37,723 bases of DNA, from NCBI GenBank assembly GCA_904420095.1, contig CAJFUB010000046.1, forward strand, positions 1-37,723, read 5' to 3'. This document shows, one piece after another, positions 21,243 to 28,270 of the stretch (position 1 is the stretch's first letter; each line of letters opens with the position of its first letter). The notes beneath the pieces were generated by a model. The model was given only the letters and a program-made list of their open reading frames with translations. It did not search any database and had not been told where the DNA came from. A program made the position numbers and the translations under genes. This stretch comes from an uncultured Clostridia bacterium. Its GTDB lineage: Bacteria > Bacillota > Clostridia > UBA1212 > UBA1255.

Positions 21243-22093
21243 GATCGCTCTTTTTTGATTTCCTCGTACAGGGCGTAGGCCCGATTTTTGGAAATTCCCA
21301 GCCTGGCGGCGGCTTCTTTGAGTGCATCGCTTTTTTTGATCGGAATGCCGGACGCTTCCGATTCTTTCATGATTTTTTCTGTTATTTGATAAACCGTTTC
21401 CGGCGCGGCCGCAGCGGAGGTCTGCTCCCGCGGCGCGCCTTCAATGACGATTACGAATTCGCCGCGCGGCTCCTGCTCCGTAAAATAAGCAAGCAGCTCG
21501 GCGGGTGTTCCGCGCCGGATTTCTTCGTGCGCTTTGGTCAGCTCTCTGCATACGGCGGTTTGTCTGCCGGGGGCGGCGCCGCTTAGGAGCTCCAGCGTTT
21601 TGATGAGACGGTGCGGCGCCTCATAAACGATTACCGTGCGTTTTTCGGAAGCGATCATTCCCGCAAATTCTTCGCGGCTTTTACGATCCGTACCGATAAA
21701 GCCCTCGAAGACAAAGCGCTCCGTGGGCAGTCCGGAAAGGACGAGTGCCATAATGCCGGCGACGGGACCGGGCGCCATGGAAACGGGCAGGCCCTCGGCG
21801 ACTGCGGCTCTGATCAGATCTGCGCCGGGATCTGAGATTCCGGGCGTGCCCGCATCGGAAACGAGCGCGACTGTCTGGCCGCCGCGCAGCTTTTCCAGAA
21901 GCAGCGGGCCGCGCGAGGCTTTATTATGCTCATAATAAGAAATGAGAGGCTTCCTGATCTGAAAATGCGTCAATAGCTTTTGTGTGCGCCGCGTATCCTC
22001 CGCAGCGATCAGATCGCATGCGGACAGAATCTCCAGTGCCCGGGCCGAAAGGTCTCCTAAATTTCCGATGGGGGTGGCGACGACGTACAGCAT
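21239..22093 (-). CDS. rsmI: 16S rRNA (cytidine-1402 2'-O)-methyltransferase RsmI
   Basis: RsmI methylates the ribose of C1402 in the decoding centre of 16S rRNA. The 284-residue tetrapyrrole-methylase-fold protein shows 'LYVVATPIGNLGDLSARALE', 'LIAAEDTRRTQKLL', 'ALVSDAGTPGISDPGADLI', 'GPVAGIMALVLSGLPTERFVFEGF' and 'VIYEAPHRL'. The C-terminus (about 240-284) has the short helical HTH-like tail seen in many Firmicutes RsmI. It starts one base after the trmN6 stop, so the two are one operon, as with yabB-yabC in Bacillus. Confidence 0.95.
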   Translation of the reverse strand: MLYVVATPIGNLGDLSARALEILSACDLIAAEDTRRTQKLLTHFQIRKPLISYYEHNKASRGPLLLEKLRGGQTVALVSDAGTPGISDPGADLIRAAVAEGLPVSMAPGPVAGIMALVLSGLPTERFVFEGFIGTDRKSREEFAGMIASEKRTVIVYEAPHRLIKTLELLSGAAPGRQTAVCRELTKAHEEIRRGTPAELLAYFTEQEPRGEFVIVIEGAPREQTSAAAAPETVYQITEKIMKESEASGIPIKKSDALKEAAARLGISKNRAYALYEEIKKERS

Positions 22094-22094
22094 T

Positions 22095-22808
22095 TTATTT
22101 TACCTCAATTCCTTTTTCGATCACCAGGTTTTTCCCGCCGAACAGAACGGCATGCACGAGGAAAAGAATTGGGCGGGCCTGAAGATCGGAGTATACAAAT
22201 TGCAGCTCTTTGGGCTCCAGACGGCAGGCGCGCAGCGCTTCCAACGCGTCGGCGAGCCGCTCGGGATGATGAACCATAAGAAAATCGCCTCTGCTTTTCA
22301 GTAAAAACGATGCGCTTTGGACGATCTGGGGGAGGGTGCAGGAAATTTCGTGGCGCGCAAGGTCCAGCCGCTCACTTCCGCTGCGGATCCCTGTGCCGTT
22401 TCTTTTATAGGGAGGATTGGTAACGACAACGTCGAAGCTTCTGGGCGGAAAATACTCTTTGACGTTCCTGATATCGCCTTCTACGATTCTGACGCGTCCT
22501 TGCTTCAAAGCGCCGCTTTGTTCATTCAAATGCACGCTTCTTTCCGCCAGAAGCACCATTTCTTCTTGGATTTCCAGGCCTACAAGCTCTGCGGCTTCCG
22601 TTTTTGCGCTCAGAAGAAGCGGCAAAATTCCGGTGCCTGTGCCGACGTCGAGCAGACGGCTTCCCTTTTTTATATATTTTGCCGCAAAATCGGAAAGCAC
22701 TACGGCGTCGGTTCCGTAGCGGAAGCAGCCTTGCTTTTGTATGATTTTGTAATTCTTCAGGAACAGATCGTCGATCTGTTCGTCCGGATCGATTGAAAAT
22801 GCATTCAT
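22095..22808 (-). CDS. trmN6: tRNA1(Val) (adenine-37 N6)-methyltransferase family protein
   Basis: A 237-residue class I methyltransferase resembling B. subtilis YabB and E. coli YfiC/TrmN6, which make m6A37 in tRNA1(Val). It has 'RYGTDAVVLSDFA', the SAM loop 'LLDVGTGTGILPLLLSAK', 'VGLEIQEEMVLLAERSV' and the N6-amino catalytic motif NPPY in 'VVVTNPPYKRNGTG'. Exact tRNA target is inferred from family and from the adjacent rsmI. The start lies only 13 bases beyond the ferredoxin terminator, so expression may depend on read-through past that terminator or a promoter I could not see. Confidence 0.85.
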   Translation of the reverse strand: MNAFSIDPDEQIDDLFLKNYKIIQKQGCFRYGTDAVVLSDFAAKYIKKGSRLLDVGTGTGILPLLLSAKTEAAELVGLEIQEEMVLLAERSVHLNEQSGALKQGRVRIVEGDIRNVKEYFPPRSFDVVVTNPPYKRNGTGIRSGSERLDLARHEISCTLPQIVQSASFLLKSRGDFLMVHHPERLADALEALRACRLEPKELQFVYSDLQARPILFLVHAVLFGGKNLVIEKGIEVK

Positions 22809-22818
22809 ATCCAGTCAA

Positions 22819-22851
22819 TAAAAAAAGTTTGCGGTTGCCTGCAAACTTTTT
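22819..22851 (-). terminator. Rho-independent terminator of the ferredoxin gene
   Basis: AAAAAGTTTGC (22822-22832) and GCAAACTTTTT (22841-22851) form an 11-bp perfect stem with an eight-base loop. Minus-strand transcripts leaving the ferredoxin gene end in a long T run. The A/T symmetry could make it work both ways. Confidence 0.85.
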
Positions 22852-22887
22852 CGTCCATTGAGCTTACTGTAAAACGGCGGGCTCGTT

Positions 22888-23058
22888 TTATTCTGCCTGC
22901 GCCGCTCCGACAGGACATGCGTCTGCGCACGCGCCGCATTCAATGCAGGTGTCTGCGTCGATCACGTATTTCCCGTCTCCTTCGCTGATCGCCTCTACGG
23001 GACATGCTCCCGCGCAGGCGCCGCAGCTGATACATTCGTCGCTAATTTTATATGCCAT
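22888..23058 (-). CDS. 2[4Fe-4S] ferredoxin
   Basis: A 56-residue clostridial-type electron carrier. Two CxxCxxCxxxCP clusters are seen, '[12 protein letters not shown]' and '[12 protein letters not shown]', in the standard pseudo-twofold arrangement after 'MAYKISDE'. The start at 23058 has GGGAGGTG nine bases upstream. It is monocistronic, with a good promoter and a strong terminator. It probably serves anaerobic redox enzymes elsewhere in the cell. Confidence 0.95.
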   Translation of the reverse strand: MAYKISDECISCGACAGACPVEAISEGDGKYVIDADTCIECGACADACPVGAAQAE

Positions 23059-23093
23059 TTCAAAGCACCTCCCATCCATATTAAAACGCTTGT

Positions 23094-23123
23094 ATTTTAG
23101 CACCTTGGAGCGATGTTTGTCAA
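23094..23123 (-). promoter_or_regulatory. Ferredoxin promoter
   Basis: On the minus strand a perfect TTGACA (23123-23118) and TAAAAT (23099-23094) are 18 bases apart, ending 35 bases before the ferredoxin ATG. The remaining 23124-23352 holds no recognised feature. Confidence 0.7.
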
Positions 23124-23352
23124 ATCGATTGGCGTATATTTTCCAGAAACAAAGCAGGAAAATATATTTTACGTGATTCGGCTGCAAGAACCGTCAAGAT
23201 CAATTTAACCGTTATCTCGCATCCTCTATGGGCGTACCGATGCCAAAACTGTTCCCTAATGGTGTGTCGGCGCATTCCTTGTTCTTAATAATCATACAAA
23301 AGCTCGAAAGCGAGTGCATTTCGGACGGTTCCAGAGCGTGCAGCGCTTTTGA

Positions 23353-23901
23353 TCAGCCGTTTTCTTGAAAGCTTCCGGGAAGCTCGCCCTTTAAAAAATC
23401 AGACGGCGCAAGGCAGGGCGCTTCCAGATGATACCCTTTGTGTTTTAATATGCGAAACTTAAAGTCCAGCAGCTCTGCGGGGATGTACAGCTCTCGGGAA
23501 ATCCCGAAAAACGTCTTGTCTCTGTCGTTCAGCAGTCTCAAAAGCTCCTCGTCGGAAACAAGCAGCTCCGCGGCGAATAAATTGGCTTCGTACTCGGCGG
23601 GGACGGTCCTGTCGAAAAGCTCCAATTCGCGGAAGCCCCGCATTGCGGCAAGCTTTCCGTGCAGCACGGCATGTCCGAGCTCGTGCGCGCATAATACTCT
23701 TTGCACGATGCTGCCGGAACGGGAATTGAGAACAATGTTTTTGATTCTGGATTGATAGAAGTAATAAGCTTTTACCGCCGTTCCCAAATCCTTGTATCGT
23801 ACTCGGATGCGGAGCTCTCTGCACAACGCAAGCGGATCTCTCGTATCATATTTTTTGATCAGCGCATCTGCTTTTTCCGATATGTAATAAATGGATGACA
23901 T
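23353..23901 (-). CDS. ImmA/IrrE-family metallopeptidase
   Basis: A 182-residue zinc protease-like protein with 'CAHELGHAVLHGKL' (HExxH at residues 73-77) and downstream 'EYEANLFAAELLVSDEEL', where the glutamate is the likely third ligand. In ICEBs1 and related phage-like elements ImmA cleaves its partner XRE repressor ImmR to derepress the element (established knowledge). Here it is 42 bases downstream of an XRE gene on the same strand, which supports such a pair. The start is ATG 23901, nine bases after AGGAGGTG; an upstream in-frame GTG at 23913 lies inside that ribosome site. Confidence 0.85.
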   Translation of the reverse strand: MSSIYYISEKADALIKKYDTRDPLALCRELRIRVRYKDLGTAVKAYYFYQSRIKNIVLNSRSGSIVQRVLCAHELGHAVLHGKLAAMRGFRELELFDRTVPAEYEANLFAAELLVSDEELLRLLNDRDKTFFGISRELYIPAELLDFKFRILKHKGYHLEAPCLAPSDFLKGELPGSFQENG

Positions 23902-23943
23902 TCGTGCGGACACCTCCTGCCGTCTGCAGCATGACTGGCCATC

Positions 23944-24393
23944 TTACGGCCCGTTTTTCTTTTTGCGGGCGCGTTTGGGGGTAAATTTGGCTCTGGCCTC
24001 TTCTTTGGATTCCAGATACACTTCCATAAGGGATTGAAAAAAAAGATCCTTGGCGGAATCGTCCAGCTCTCCGCCGGCAAACAGCGCCGAGGCGCGGGAA
24101 AGGATGTCGGCCGCTTCCTTTGCGCCCTTGCAGCCGTATTTGTTCCTGGCATTCGCAATAAAGATATCATGGTCGAGGTCTTTTTTTGTGTCCGTTTCCT
24201 CTTCGTCCAAAAGATATCCGACCGAAACGTTCAGTGCCTCCGCAAGCTTGAGGATATTTCCGCTTCTCGGCATGGTCCCGGTCTGCTCATAAGTATACAG
24301 AGAGCGTTCGGAAATACCGGTCTTTTCCGCAACCTCGCTTTGGGACAAATTCAGCGCCAGTCTTGCCTTTTTTATTTTTTCTCCGAAAGTCAT
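23944..24393 (-). CDS. XRE-family HTH repressor (ImmR-like)
   Basis: A 149-residue regulator with an N-terminal Cro/CI helix-turn-helix: 'MTFGEKIKKARLALNLSQ', 'EVAEKTGISERSLYTYEQTG' and 'LKLAEALNVSVGYLL' (residues about 1-66). The C-terminal half is helical and charged, ending in Lys/Arg-rich sequence; it is the likely oligomerisation and cleavage region. The frame is open to 24477, but ATG 24393 starts the HTH and has AGGTG upstream. It is divergent from the accessory genes to its right and probably binds the TTCCGATT repeats between them, controlling both directions. Confidence 0.88.
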   Translation of the reverse strand: MTFGEKIKKARLALNLSQSEVAEKTGISERSLYTYEQTGTMPRSGNILKLAEALNVSVGYLLDEEETDTKKDLDHDIFIANARNKYGCKGAKEAADILSRASALFAGGELDDSAKDLFFQSLMEVYLESKEEARAKFTPKRARKKKNGP

Positions 24394-24425
24394 AAAGCAC
24401 CTCAACGATTTTATTTTTACAAAAG

Positions 24426-24490
24426 TTCCGATTATACATTGACAAACTTCCGATTCGGATGTATACTGGACATGCAAATAACTTCCGATT
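24426..24490. promoter_or_regulatory. Repressor operator region with three TTCCGATT repeats
   Basis: TTCCGATT occurs at 24426-24433, 24448-24455 and 24483-24490. The middle copy is part of the palindrome TCCGA-T-TCGGA (24449-24459). The first copy overlaps the minus-strand TATAAT (24436-24431) of the XRE gene and the middle copy lies between the -35 and -10 of the plus-strand promoter. The spacing and placement are what a self-regulating XRE repressor would need. Confidence 0.65.
24439..24467 (+). promoter_or_regulatory. Strong sigma-A promoter reading into the accessory island
   Basis: A perfect TTGACA (24439-24444), 17-base spacer and TATACT (24462-24467) face the zinc-ribbon gene at 24581. 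The spacer contains the palindromic operator copy, so binding there would block RNA polymerase. Confidence 0.75.
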
Positions 24491-24580
24491 AAATTCTATA
24501 GAAGAAATAACTTTCTGTCAAGGGTAAACGGAATTTTTTTGGTTTCGGCGGCGGAAGGAAACGAAGGGAGGGATTAAAAT

Positions 24581-24754
24581 ATGGAAGAGAAACCGGGATT
24601 CCTGTCAGGCTGCCCGATTTGCGGAAGAATACTTTTCCGCGGGACGCCGGAGTCGCATATAGAAGGAAGCTGCCCCAAATGCCTGGAATATTTGAGCATT
24701 ACATATATGAAGCGGGGCGTTTATGTCGTTATAAAAGAAAAAGAAGACAAATAA
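24581..24754 (+). CDS. Small zinc-ribbon protein (57 residues)
   Basis: A short gene with a good ribosome site (GGGAGGG about ten bases before ATG). The protein has CPIC at residues 11-14 and CPKC at 31-34, a four-cysteine zinc ribbon, followed by a strand-rich end 'MKRGVYVVIKEKEDK'. Phage Com-type regulators and small phage zinc fingers look broadly similar, but the similarity is not enough to name it. It is the first gene under the operator-controlled promoter, next to the ImmR-like repressor, so it belongs to the element's early or inducible genes. A terminator-like hairpin follows about 50 bases after the stop. Confidence 0.65.
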   Translation: MEEKPGFLSGCPICGRILFRGTPESHIEGSCPKCLEYLSITYMKRGVYVVIKEKEDK

Positions 24755-24806
24755 AAAAATATAGTTGCTGAAGAGATACGTCGGACTTGTTAAGGAATCA
24801 AGAGGG

Positions 24807-24864
24807 ACCTGGCAGACTGGATTGCGCGGGATACGCGCTTCCGTTTGCCGGGTTTCTTTTTTTT
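24807..24864 (+). terminator. Strong terminator-like hairpin upstream of the HTH regulator
   Basis: ACCTGGCA (24807-24814) pairs with TGCCGGGT (24846-24853), an inner GCGCG/CGCGC stem stacks inside, and a run of mostly T (TTTCTTTTTTTT) follows. It may simply end the zinc-ribbon transcript or act as an attenuator for the genes beyond. No known riboswitch core was recognised in 24755-24806. Confidence 0.65.
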
Positions 24865-24877
24865 GTGTTTTTCGTTT

Positions 24878-24904
24878 TAAACAGGACAGCAGCTGTCCTG
24901 TTTA
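24878..24904. promoter_or_regulatory. 27-bp perfect palindrome, probable operator
   Basis: Two 12-base arms (24878-24889 and 24893-24904), each with core ACAGGACAG/CTGTCCTGT, are separated by CAG. It lies 34 bases before the HTH gene, between that gene and the terminator. There is no T run of terminator length after it, so an operator for the adjacent HTH protein is more likely. Confidence 0.6.
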
Positions 24905-24938
24905 CCCGTTAATCTATGCGCGGAAAGGAGGTGGGAAG

Positions 24939-25307
24939 ATGCAGGGAACGGCCGAGCGGAGAGTCGAAATTATGAAAAAGCTTTGTCGCCGCAGAAAAGA
25001 TACGATTGGGAATTTGGCTCATGAGCTTGGCGTTTCCGAGCGCACGGTCCGACGGGATCTGGAAGCTTTGAGCTTAAGTGAGCCGATTTATACGCAATCA
25101 GGGAGATATGGAGGCGGCGTATATGTCGACGAGGGCTACTCTCTATCGCGCATGTATATGACGGAGGAAGAACTGAACGTATTGCATAAGCTCGCAGATT
25201 TTGCGGACAAGCAGGATCCATGTACGCTCAGCGAGGAGGAAAAAAAACAGCTGAGAGCCATGATCGCTGTATATACAAAACCAAAAATAAATAGAAAAGG
25301 AGTATAA
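24939..25307 (+). CDS. DeoR-like HTH transcriptional regulator
   Basis: A 122-residue protein with an N-terminal winged helix of HTH_11/DeoR type: 'AERRVEIMKKLCRRRKDTIG', 'LAHELGVSERTVRRDLEALS' (about 27-46), then a glycine-rich wing 'SGRYGGGVYVDEGY'. The C-terminal half 'SLSRMYMTEEELNVLHKL' is short and helical and matches the linker seen before a WYL domain in longer relatives. The WYL domain itself is absent, so this may be a minimal form. AAAGGAGGTG precedes ATG 24939. It is six bases before the nucleotidyltransferase gene and appears to be the first gene of that operon, with a palindromic operator just upstream. Confidence 0.75.
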   Translation: MQGTAERRVEIMKKLCRRRKDTIGNLAHELGVSERTVRRDLEALSLSEPIYTQSGRYGGGVYVDEGYSLSRMYMTEEELNVLHKLADFADKQDPCTLSEEEKKQLRAMIAVYTKPKINRKGV

Positions 25308-25313
25308 GTTTTA

Positions 25314-26378
25314 ATGCAAAAGAAAGAAAAAGAATTATTCAAGCAGCTTTGCAGCTTTCGATCGGACAGGTTTGATAAGGAGCTGCTGCAGCATGCATCG
25401 CCGGCGGTTCTGGGGCATCTCTTTTTTAACCGTATGCAGGGCGCCGCTTACAGCGTGCTAAAGAAAAATGAATGTCTGGGCGCCGTAAACCGGGAATTCC
25501 GTAATTCGCTGAAAGGAGCATATGAGCAAAATGTCGAGAGGAACCGCAGCTTTTTCCAGTGTGTAAGGCTCTTGTCAGGACTGCTTGCGCAGTGCGGCTG
25601 TTCTGCGGCAATGCTAAAAGGCGCGCTTCTTTGCAGGCTGTATCCGGAGGGCTGCCGTACCGCAAATGATATCGATTTGCTGGTACACCCAAGGGATGTC
25701 GGCCTCCTGGGCAGAGCTCTGTCGGAAGCAGGCTTCCGACAGGGGAATATCCGAAATGGAGCGTTTATCCCTGCCGCCAGAAGAGAAATTATTGAATCAA
25801 AGCTGACGCGTGGGGAGACCGTTCCGTACATTTTGGAAATCGGACTTCCGTACATGCGATTTTTAGAAGTCGATATTAATTTTTCACTCGATTATAAAAA
25901 CAGCGCTCCCGACGTACTGGAACGGATGCTGAACGATACCGTTGTAAACGAAGGCATAGTGACGCTGAACAGGAGCGATTTTCTGATCCATTTAGCCTGT
26001 CATCTATATAAAGAAGCGGCAACGCTGCCGTGGGTGAAAATGAAGCGCGATATGACGCTCTATAAATATGCGGATCTGTATCTGCTGCTTGATAGGATGA
26101 GCGATTCGGAAATTTCCGAATTTTTCAGATGCGCAGAAGAACGGGGGCTGGGAAAAATCTGCGCCTTTGCCATCCTGCAGACGGCGGAGCTTTTTGACTT
26201 TAAAGCGCCGGCGCTCCTTACACAGGCAAAAGAAGCTCTGCTTGAGGAGAAGGATTTTCTGCACCGCGTTGTTTCACCCGGAGAAAAGAAAACGTATCTA
26301 TATCGCACAAGGGATATCACAGAGCGCTTTTTTCTGGACGACCGCGTATCGGATCTGCAGGAGGAGGACGGGCGATGA
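25314..26378 (+). CDS. Nucleotidyltransferase-fold protein (NTP_transf_5-like)
   Basis: A 354-residue protein with the polymerase-beta-like motif of the uncharacterised nucleotidyltransferase family: 'AAMLKGALLCRLYPEG' then 'RTANDIDLLVHPRDV', giving metal ligands Asp119 and Asp121, and a third candidate Asp187 in 'LEVDINF'. 'DFLIHLACHLYKEA' and the helical C-terminus are also usual in this family. Members sit in cell-surface polysaccharide and peptide natural-product clusters and are presumed to transfer a nucleotide or phosphate group; the exact reaction is unproven. AAAGGAG lies about 12 bases before the start. The stop overlaps the kinase gene by four bases (ATGA). It begins a tightly packed six-gene set. 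Confidence 0.7.
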   Translation: MQKKEKELFKQLCSFRSDRFDKELLQHASPAVLGHLFFNRMQGAAYSVLKKNECLGAVNREFRNSLKGAYEQNVERNRSFFQCVRLLSGLLAQCGCSAAMLKGALLCRLYPEGCRTANDIDLLVHPRDVGLLGRALSEAGFRQGNIRNGAFIPAARREIIESKLTRGETVPYILEIGLPYMRFLEVDINFSLDYKNSAPDVLERMLNDTVVNEGIVTLNRSDFLIHLACHLYKEAATLPWVKMKRDMTLYKYADLYLLLDRMSDSEISEFFRCAEERGLGKICAFAILQTAELFDFKAPALLTQAKEALLEEKDFLHRVVSPGEKKTYLYRTRDITERFFLDDRVSDLQEEDGR

Positions 26379-27010
26379 AAGCACTGAATATGCGCCAAAA
26401 TGAAAAAAAAGGCTGGCTGATTACGTTTTGCGGGCTGGACGGCTGCGGCAAAACGACAATGATCAACCGGCTGACGGCGGATTTAGAGAACGATTACGCT
26501 GTCTTTCTAACGAAGCAGCCTACCGATTTTGTCCGAAAGTCCGATATTTTTCGAACGTATATGGACTGCCCGGATCACGATGCCTACGATTATCGCAGTC
26601 TGTCTCTGCTTGCGGCAAGCGACCGGCTGCAGCATGTGAATAAAGTGATCGGGCCGGCGCTGGAGGAAGGGAAAATTGTGCTGAGCGACCGCTATTTTTA
26701 CTCATGCCTCGCTAATTTGCGCGCAAGAGGCTTTCAGCGAGACAAATGGATTTATGAGATCGCCGAATCGGTAACGAAACCGGATGCAGCCTTTTTCTTT
26801 GACGTGCCCGTCGGACTGGCGGTAAAGCGCGTCAGGAGCCGCGCGGCAGAGAAGAATCGGTATATCGATATGGAGCTGCAATATAAGCTGAGAAAGGAAT
26901 ATGTCGAAATATGCAAAGCCAACGACGGAATCCTGATTTCTACGCAGGCGCCGGAGGGGCAATGCTATTCTATCGTAAAACAGACCGTGGAAAGGATGAT
27001 AAACAAATGA
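26375..27010 (+). CDS. Thymidylate-kinase-like P-loop kinase
   Basis: A 211-residue kinase of the dTMP kinase superfamily. Walker A 'FCGLDGCGKTTMINRL' has Lys26. 'LLAASDRLQHV' and 'VLSDRYFYSCLA' match the DRY-type nucleotide-binding motif, 'PDAAFFFDVPVGLAVKRVRSR' is the typical late core strand and the start of the lid, and the lid is arginine-rich. All core motifs of an active kinase are present. Because it sits inside an operon with a nucleotidyltransferase, a carrier protein and an acyl ligase, it is more likely a pathway-specific phosphotransferase than the housekeeping Tmk; its substrate cannot be read from sequence. It follows GGAGGAGG and overlaps both neighbours by four bases. Confidence 0.75.
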   Translation: MKALNMRQNEKKGWLITFCGLDGCGKTTMINRLTADLENDYAVFLTKQPTDFVRKSDIFRTYMDCPDHDAYDYRSLSLLAASDRLQHVNKVIGPALEEGKIVLSDRYFYSCLANLRARGFQRDKWIYEIAESVTKPDAAFFFDVPVGLAVKRVRSRAAEKNRYIDMELQYKLRKEYVEICKANDGILISTQAPEGQCYSIVKQTVERMINK

Positions 27011-27252
27011 AAACAAAAGAAAGGGTGTATGCAATTTTACGGGAACTCGGCCATACGGAAGCGCTCCGCGAGGAAGATGGCCTGCAGAGCGACCTGGGGC
27101 TTGACAGTCTCTTAATGGTGACACTGCTTGTAGAATTGGAGGAGGCTCTGCAAATTGAGCTTGACGAGTCGGATATGAATCCGTTTGCTCTTGCAACGGT
27201 CGGAGACGTTGTCCGCCTTGCCGAAAAGTACGGCGGTGACGGCAATGAATAA
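27007..27252 (+). CDS. Stand-alone acyl carrier protein
   Basis: An 81-residue phosphopantetheine-binding carrier. The attachment site is Ser34 in 'DLGLDSLLMVTLLVELEEAL', followed by the typical acidic helix II and 'FALATVGDVVRLAEKYG'. It is acidic overall. The housekeeping fatty acid ACP usually sits near fab genes; this one lies between a kinase and a BtrH-like gene and is followed by an acyl ligase, so it likely holds a pathway intermediate. No phosphopantetheinyl transferase gene is in the window, so a host Acp synthase must activate it. ATG 27007 overlaps the kinase stop by four bases and the next gene by eight. Confidence 0.88.
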   Translation: MKTKERVYAILRELGHTEALREEDGLQSDLGLDSLLMVTLLVELEEALQIELDESDMNPFALATVGDVVRLAEKYGGDGNE

Positions 27253-28270
27253 ATTTGTTGAATTGCCGCTCGCAGAGCCGATGTACGCGACCTATCACTT
27301 TCAGGGGACGTGCACGGCGACTGCCGTGCAGAATCCTTCTATTCGCAACTGGGTATTGAACGAAGTCATGATCCTCGCGTGCAACAGAAGCTTTTTGTCG
27401 GGGAAAACGACGCCGAATCTTAATGTCCTCAGGTCGGCCTGGCAGGATAATCCGTATTTGGAACGCATCAGTTATCCTCCGGAATATGCGGGCGGATATA
27501 TTAATCCGATTATCCGAAATCTTTTAGACCATGGCTATTACGTTTGCTTTGGCGGCGTTGACGATTACTATGTGAAAGGGAAAAGCTGGTATAAAGTAAG
27601 GCATTTCCGCCATGACGGCCTGATCTGCGGATATAATCGGCTTGATAAAACATATTGTATCTACGCGTACGACAGCAATTGGCTGTACCAGAAATTTTGG
27701 ACTCCGCAAAGCGCCTTTGACAGAGGACGGGAAGCAATTCTGAAGAAAGAAGGACACGGCGAGATCTATGGAATCCGCGCAAAATCTGAACGTGCGGTAT
27801 TTTCTCCGGAAACGGCATACAAAAAGCTGCTGGAATATCTCAATTCCTCTTTAGAAAAGTATCCGATCGACGGGACCGGGAATGTATTCGGAATCATCGT
27901 ACAGGAGTATATCGCTATGTACATCGGAAGATTGTATGACGGTTCCATCCCGTATGAGCGTATGGACCGCAGAGTGCTCCGTCTGATTTGGGAGCACAAG
28001 AAAGTGATGCTTGAAAGAATTGCGGCCATGGAACAGGCTCTTGGAATCCGTCCGGTGTTCAGCAAAGAATATCAGCCGCTGGCTGCTGAAGCGAATACGC
28101 TGCGCATGCTTTACGCTTCTCATTTTATGAAGCGGCGTGATGCCGTACTGCCTGTTATTCGCAGAAGACTGTCGGCCCTTATGGCGGCGGAGCGTGAAAT
28201 TTTAACCGCACTAACGAAGGAAGCAGAAAGGAGTTTGGAAAATGGAGCTATGGCGATTTCTGAGGGCTGA
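27245..28270 (+). CDS. BtrH-like papain-fold protein, candidate acyl-ACP:amine acyltransferase
   Basis: A 341-residue protein. The N-terminal 150 residues resemble the BtrH N-terminal/C39-like cysteine fold: Cys23 in 'YHFQGTCTATAVQN', a 'NEVMILACNRSFLSG' helix, 'LLDHGYYVCFGGVDDYYV', then 'KVRHFRHDGLICGYN' with His120/His123 and 'YCIYAYDSNW' with Asp143. A Cys-His-Asp set would fit thiol acyl transfer. In butirosin synthesis BtrH moves an acyl group from the carrier BtrI onto an amine (established). Here it directly follows a stand-alone ACP, which favours a comparable role. Residues 170-341 are helical and unassigned. The match was judged by eye and is moderate. It overlaps the next gene by 29 bases. 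Confidence 0.5.
   Translation: MNKFVELPLAEPMYATYHFQGTCTATAVQNPSIRNWVLNEVMILACNRSFLSGKTTPNLNVLRSAWQDNPYLERISYPPEYAGGYINPIIRNLLDHGYYVCFGGVDDYYVKGKSWYKVRHFRHDGLICGYNRLDKTYCIYAYDSNWLYQKFWTPQSAFDRGREAILKKEGHGEIYGIRAKSERAVFSPETAYKKLLEYLNSSLEKYPIDGTGNVFGIIVQEYIAMYIGRLYDGSIPYERMDRRVLRLIWEHKKVMLERIAAMEQALGIRPVFSKEYQPLAAEANTLRMLYASHFMKRRDAVLPVIRRRLSALMAAEREILTALTKEAERSLENGAMAISEG

Noticed and set aside
23212-23319. 35-codon minus-strand frame after the ImmA-like gene ('MHSLSSFCMIIKNKECADTP' onward)
   Set aside because: No ribosome site and no family match. It continues in the ImmA frame after the stop codon, so it may be leftover coding DNA, but this cannot be shown from sequence.
24755-24870. Possible riboswitch or T-box leader before the HTH gene
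   Set aside because: No T-box AGGGTGGNACCGCG core and none of the riboswitch cores I checked (TPP, SAM, preQ1, ZTP, purine, c-di-GMP) is present; only the terminator hairpin is supported.
26375-27010. Housekeeping thymidylate kinase (tmk)
   Set aside because: Motifs fit the superfamily, but the gene sits inside a specialised operon away from DNA replication genes such as holB, so a pathway-specific role is more likely.
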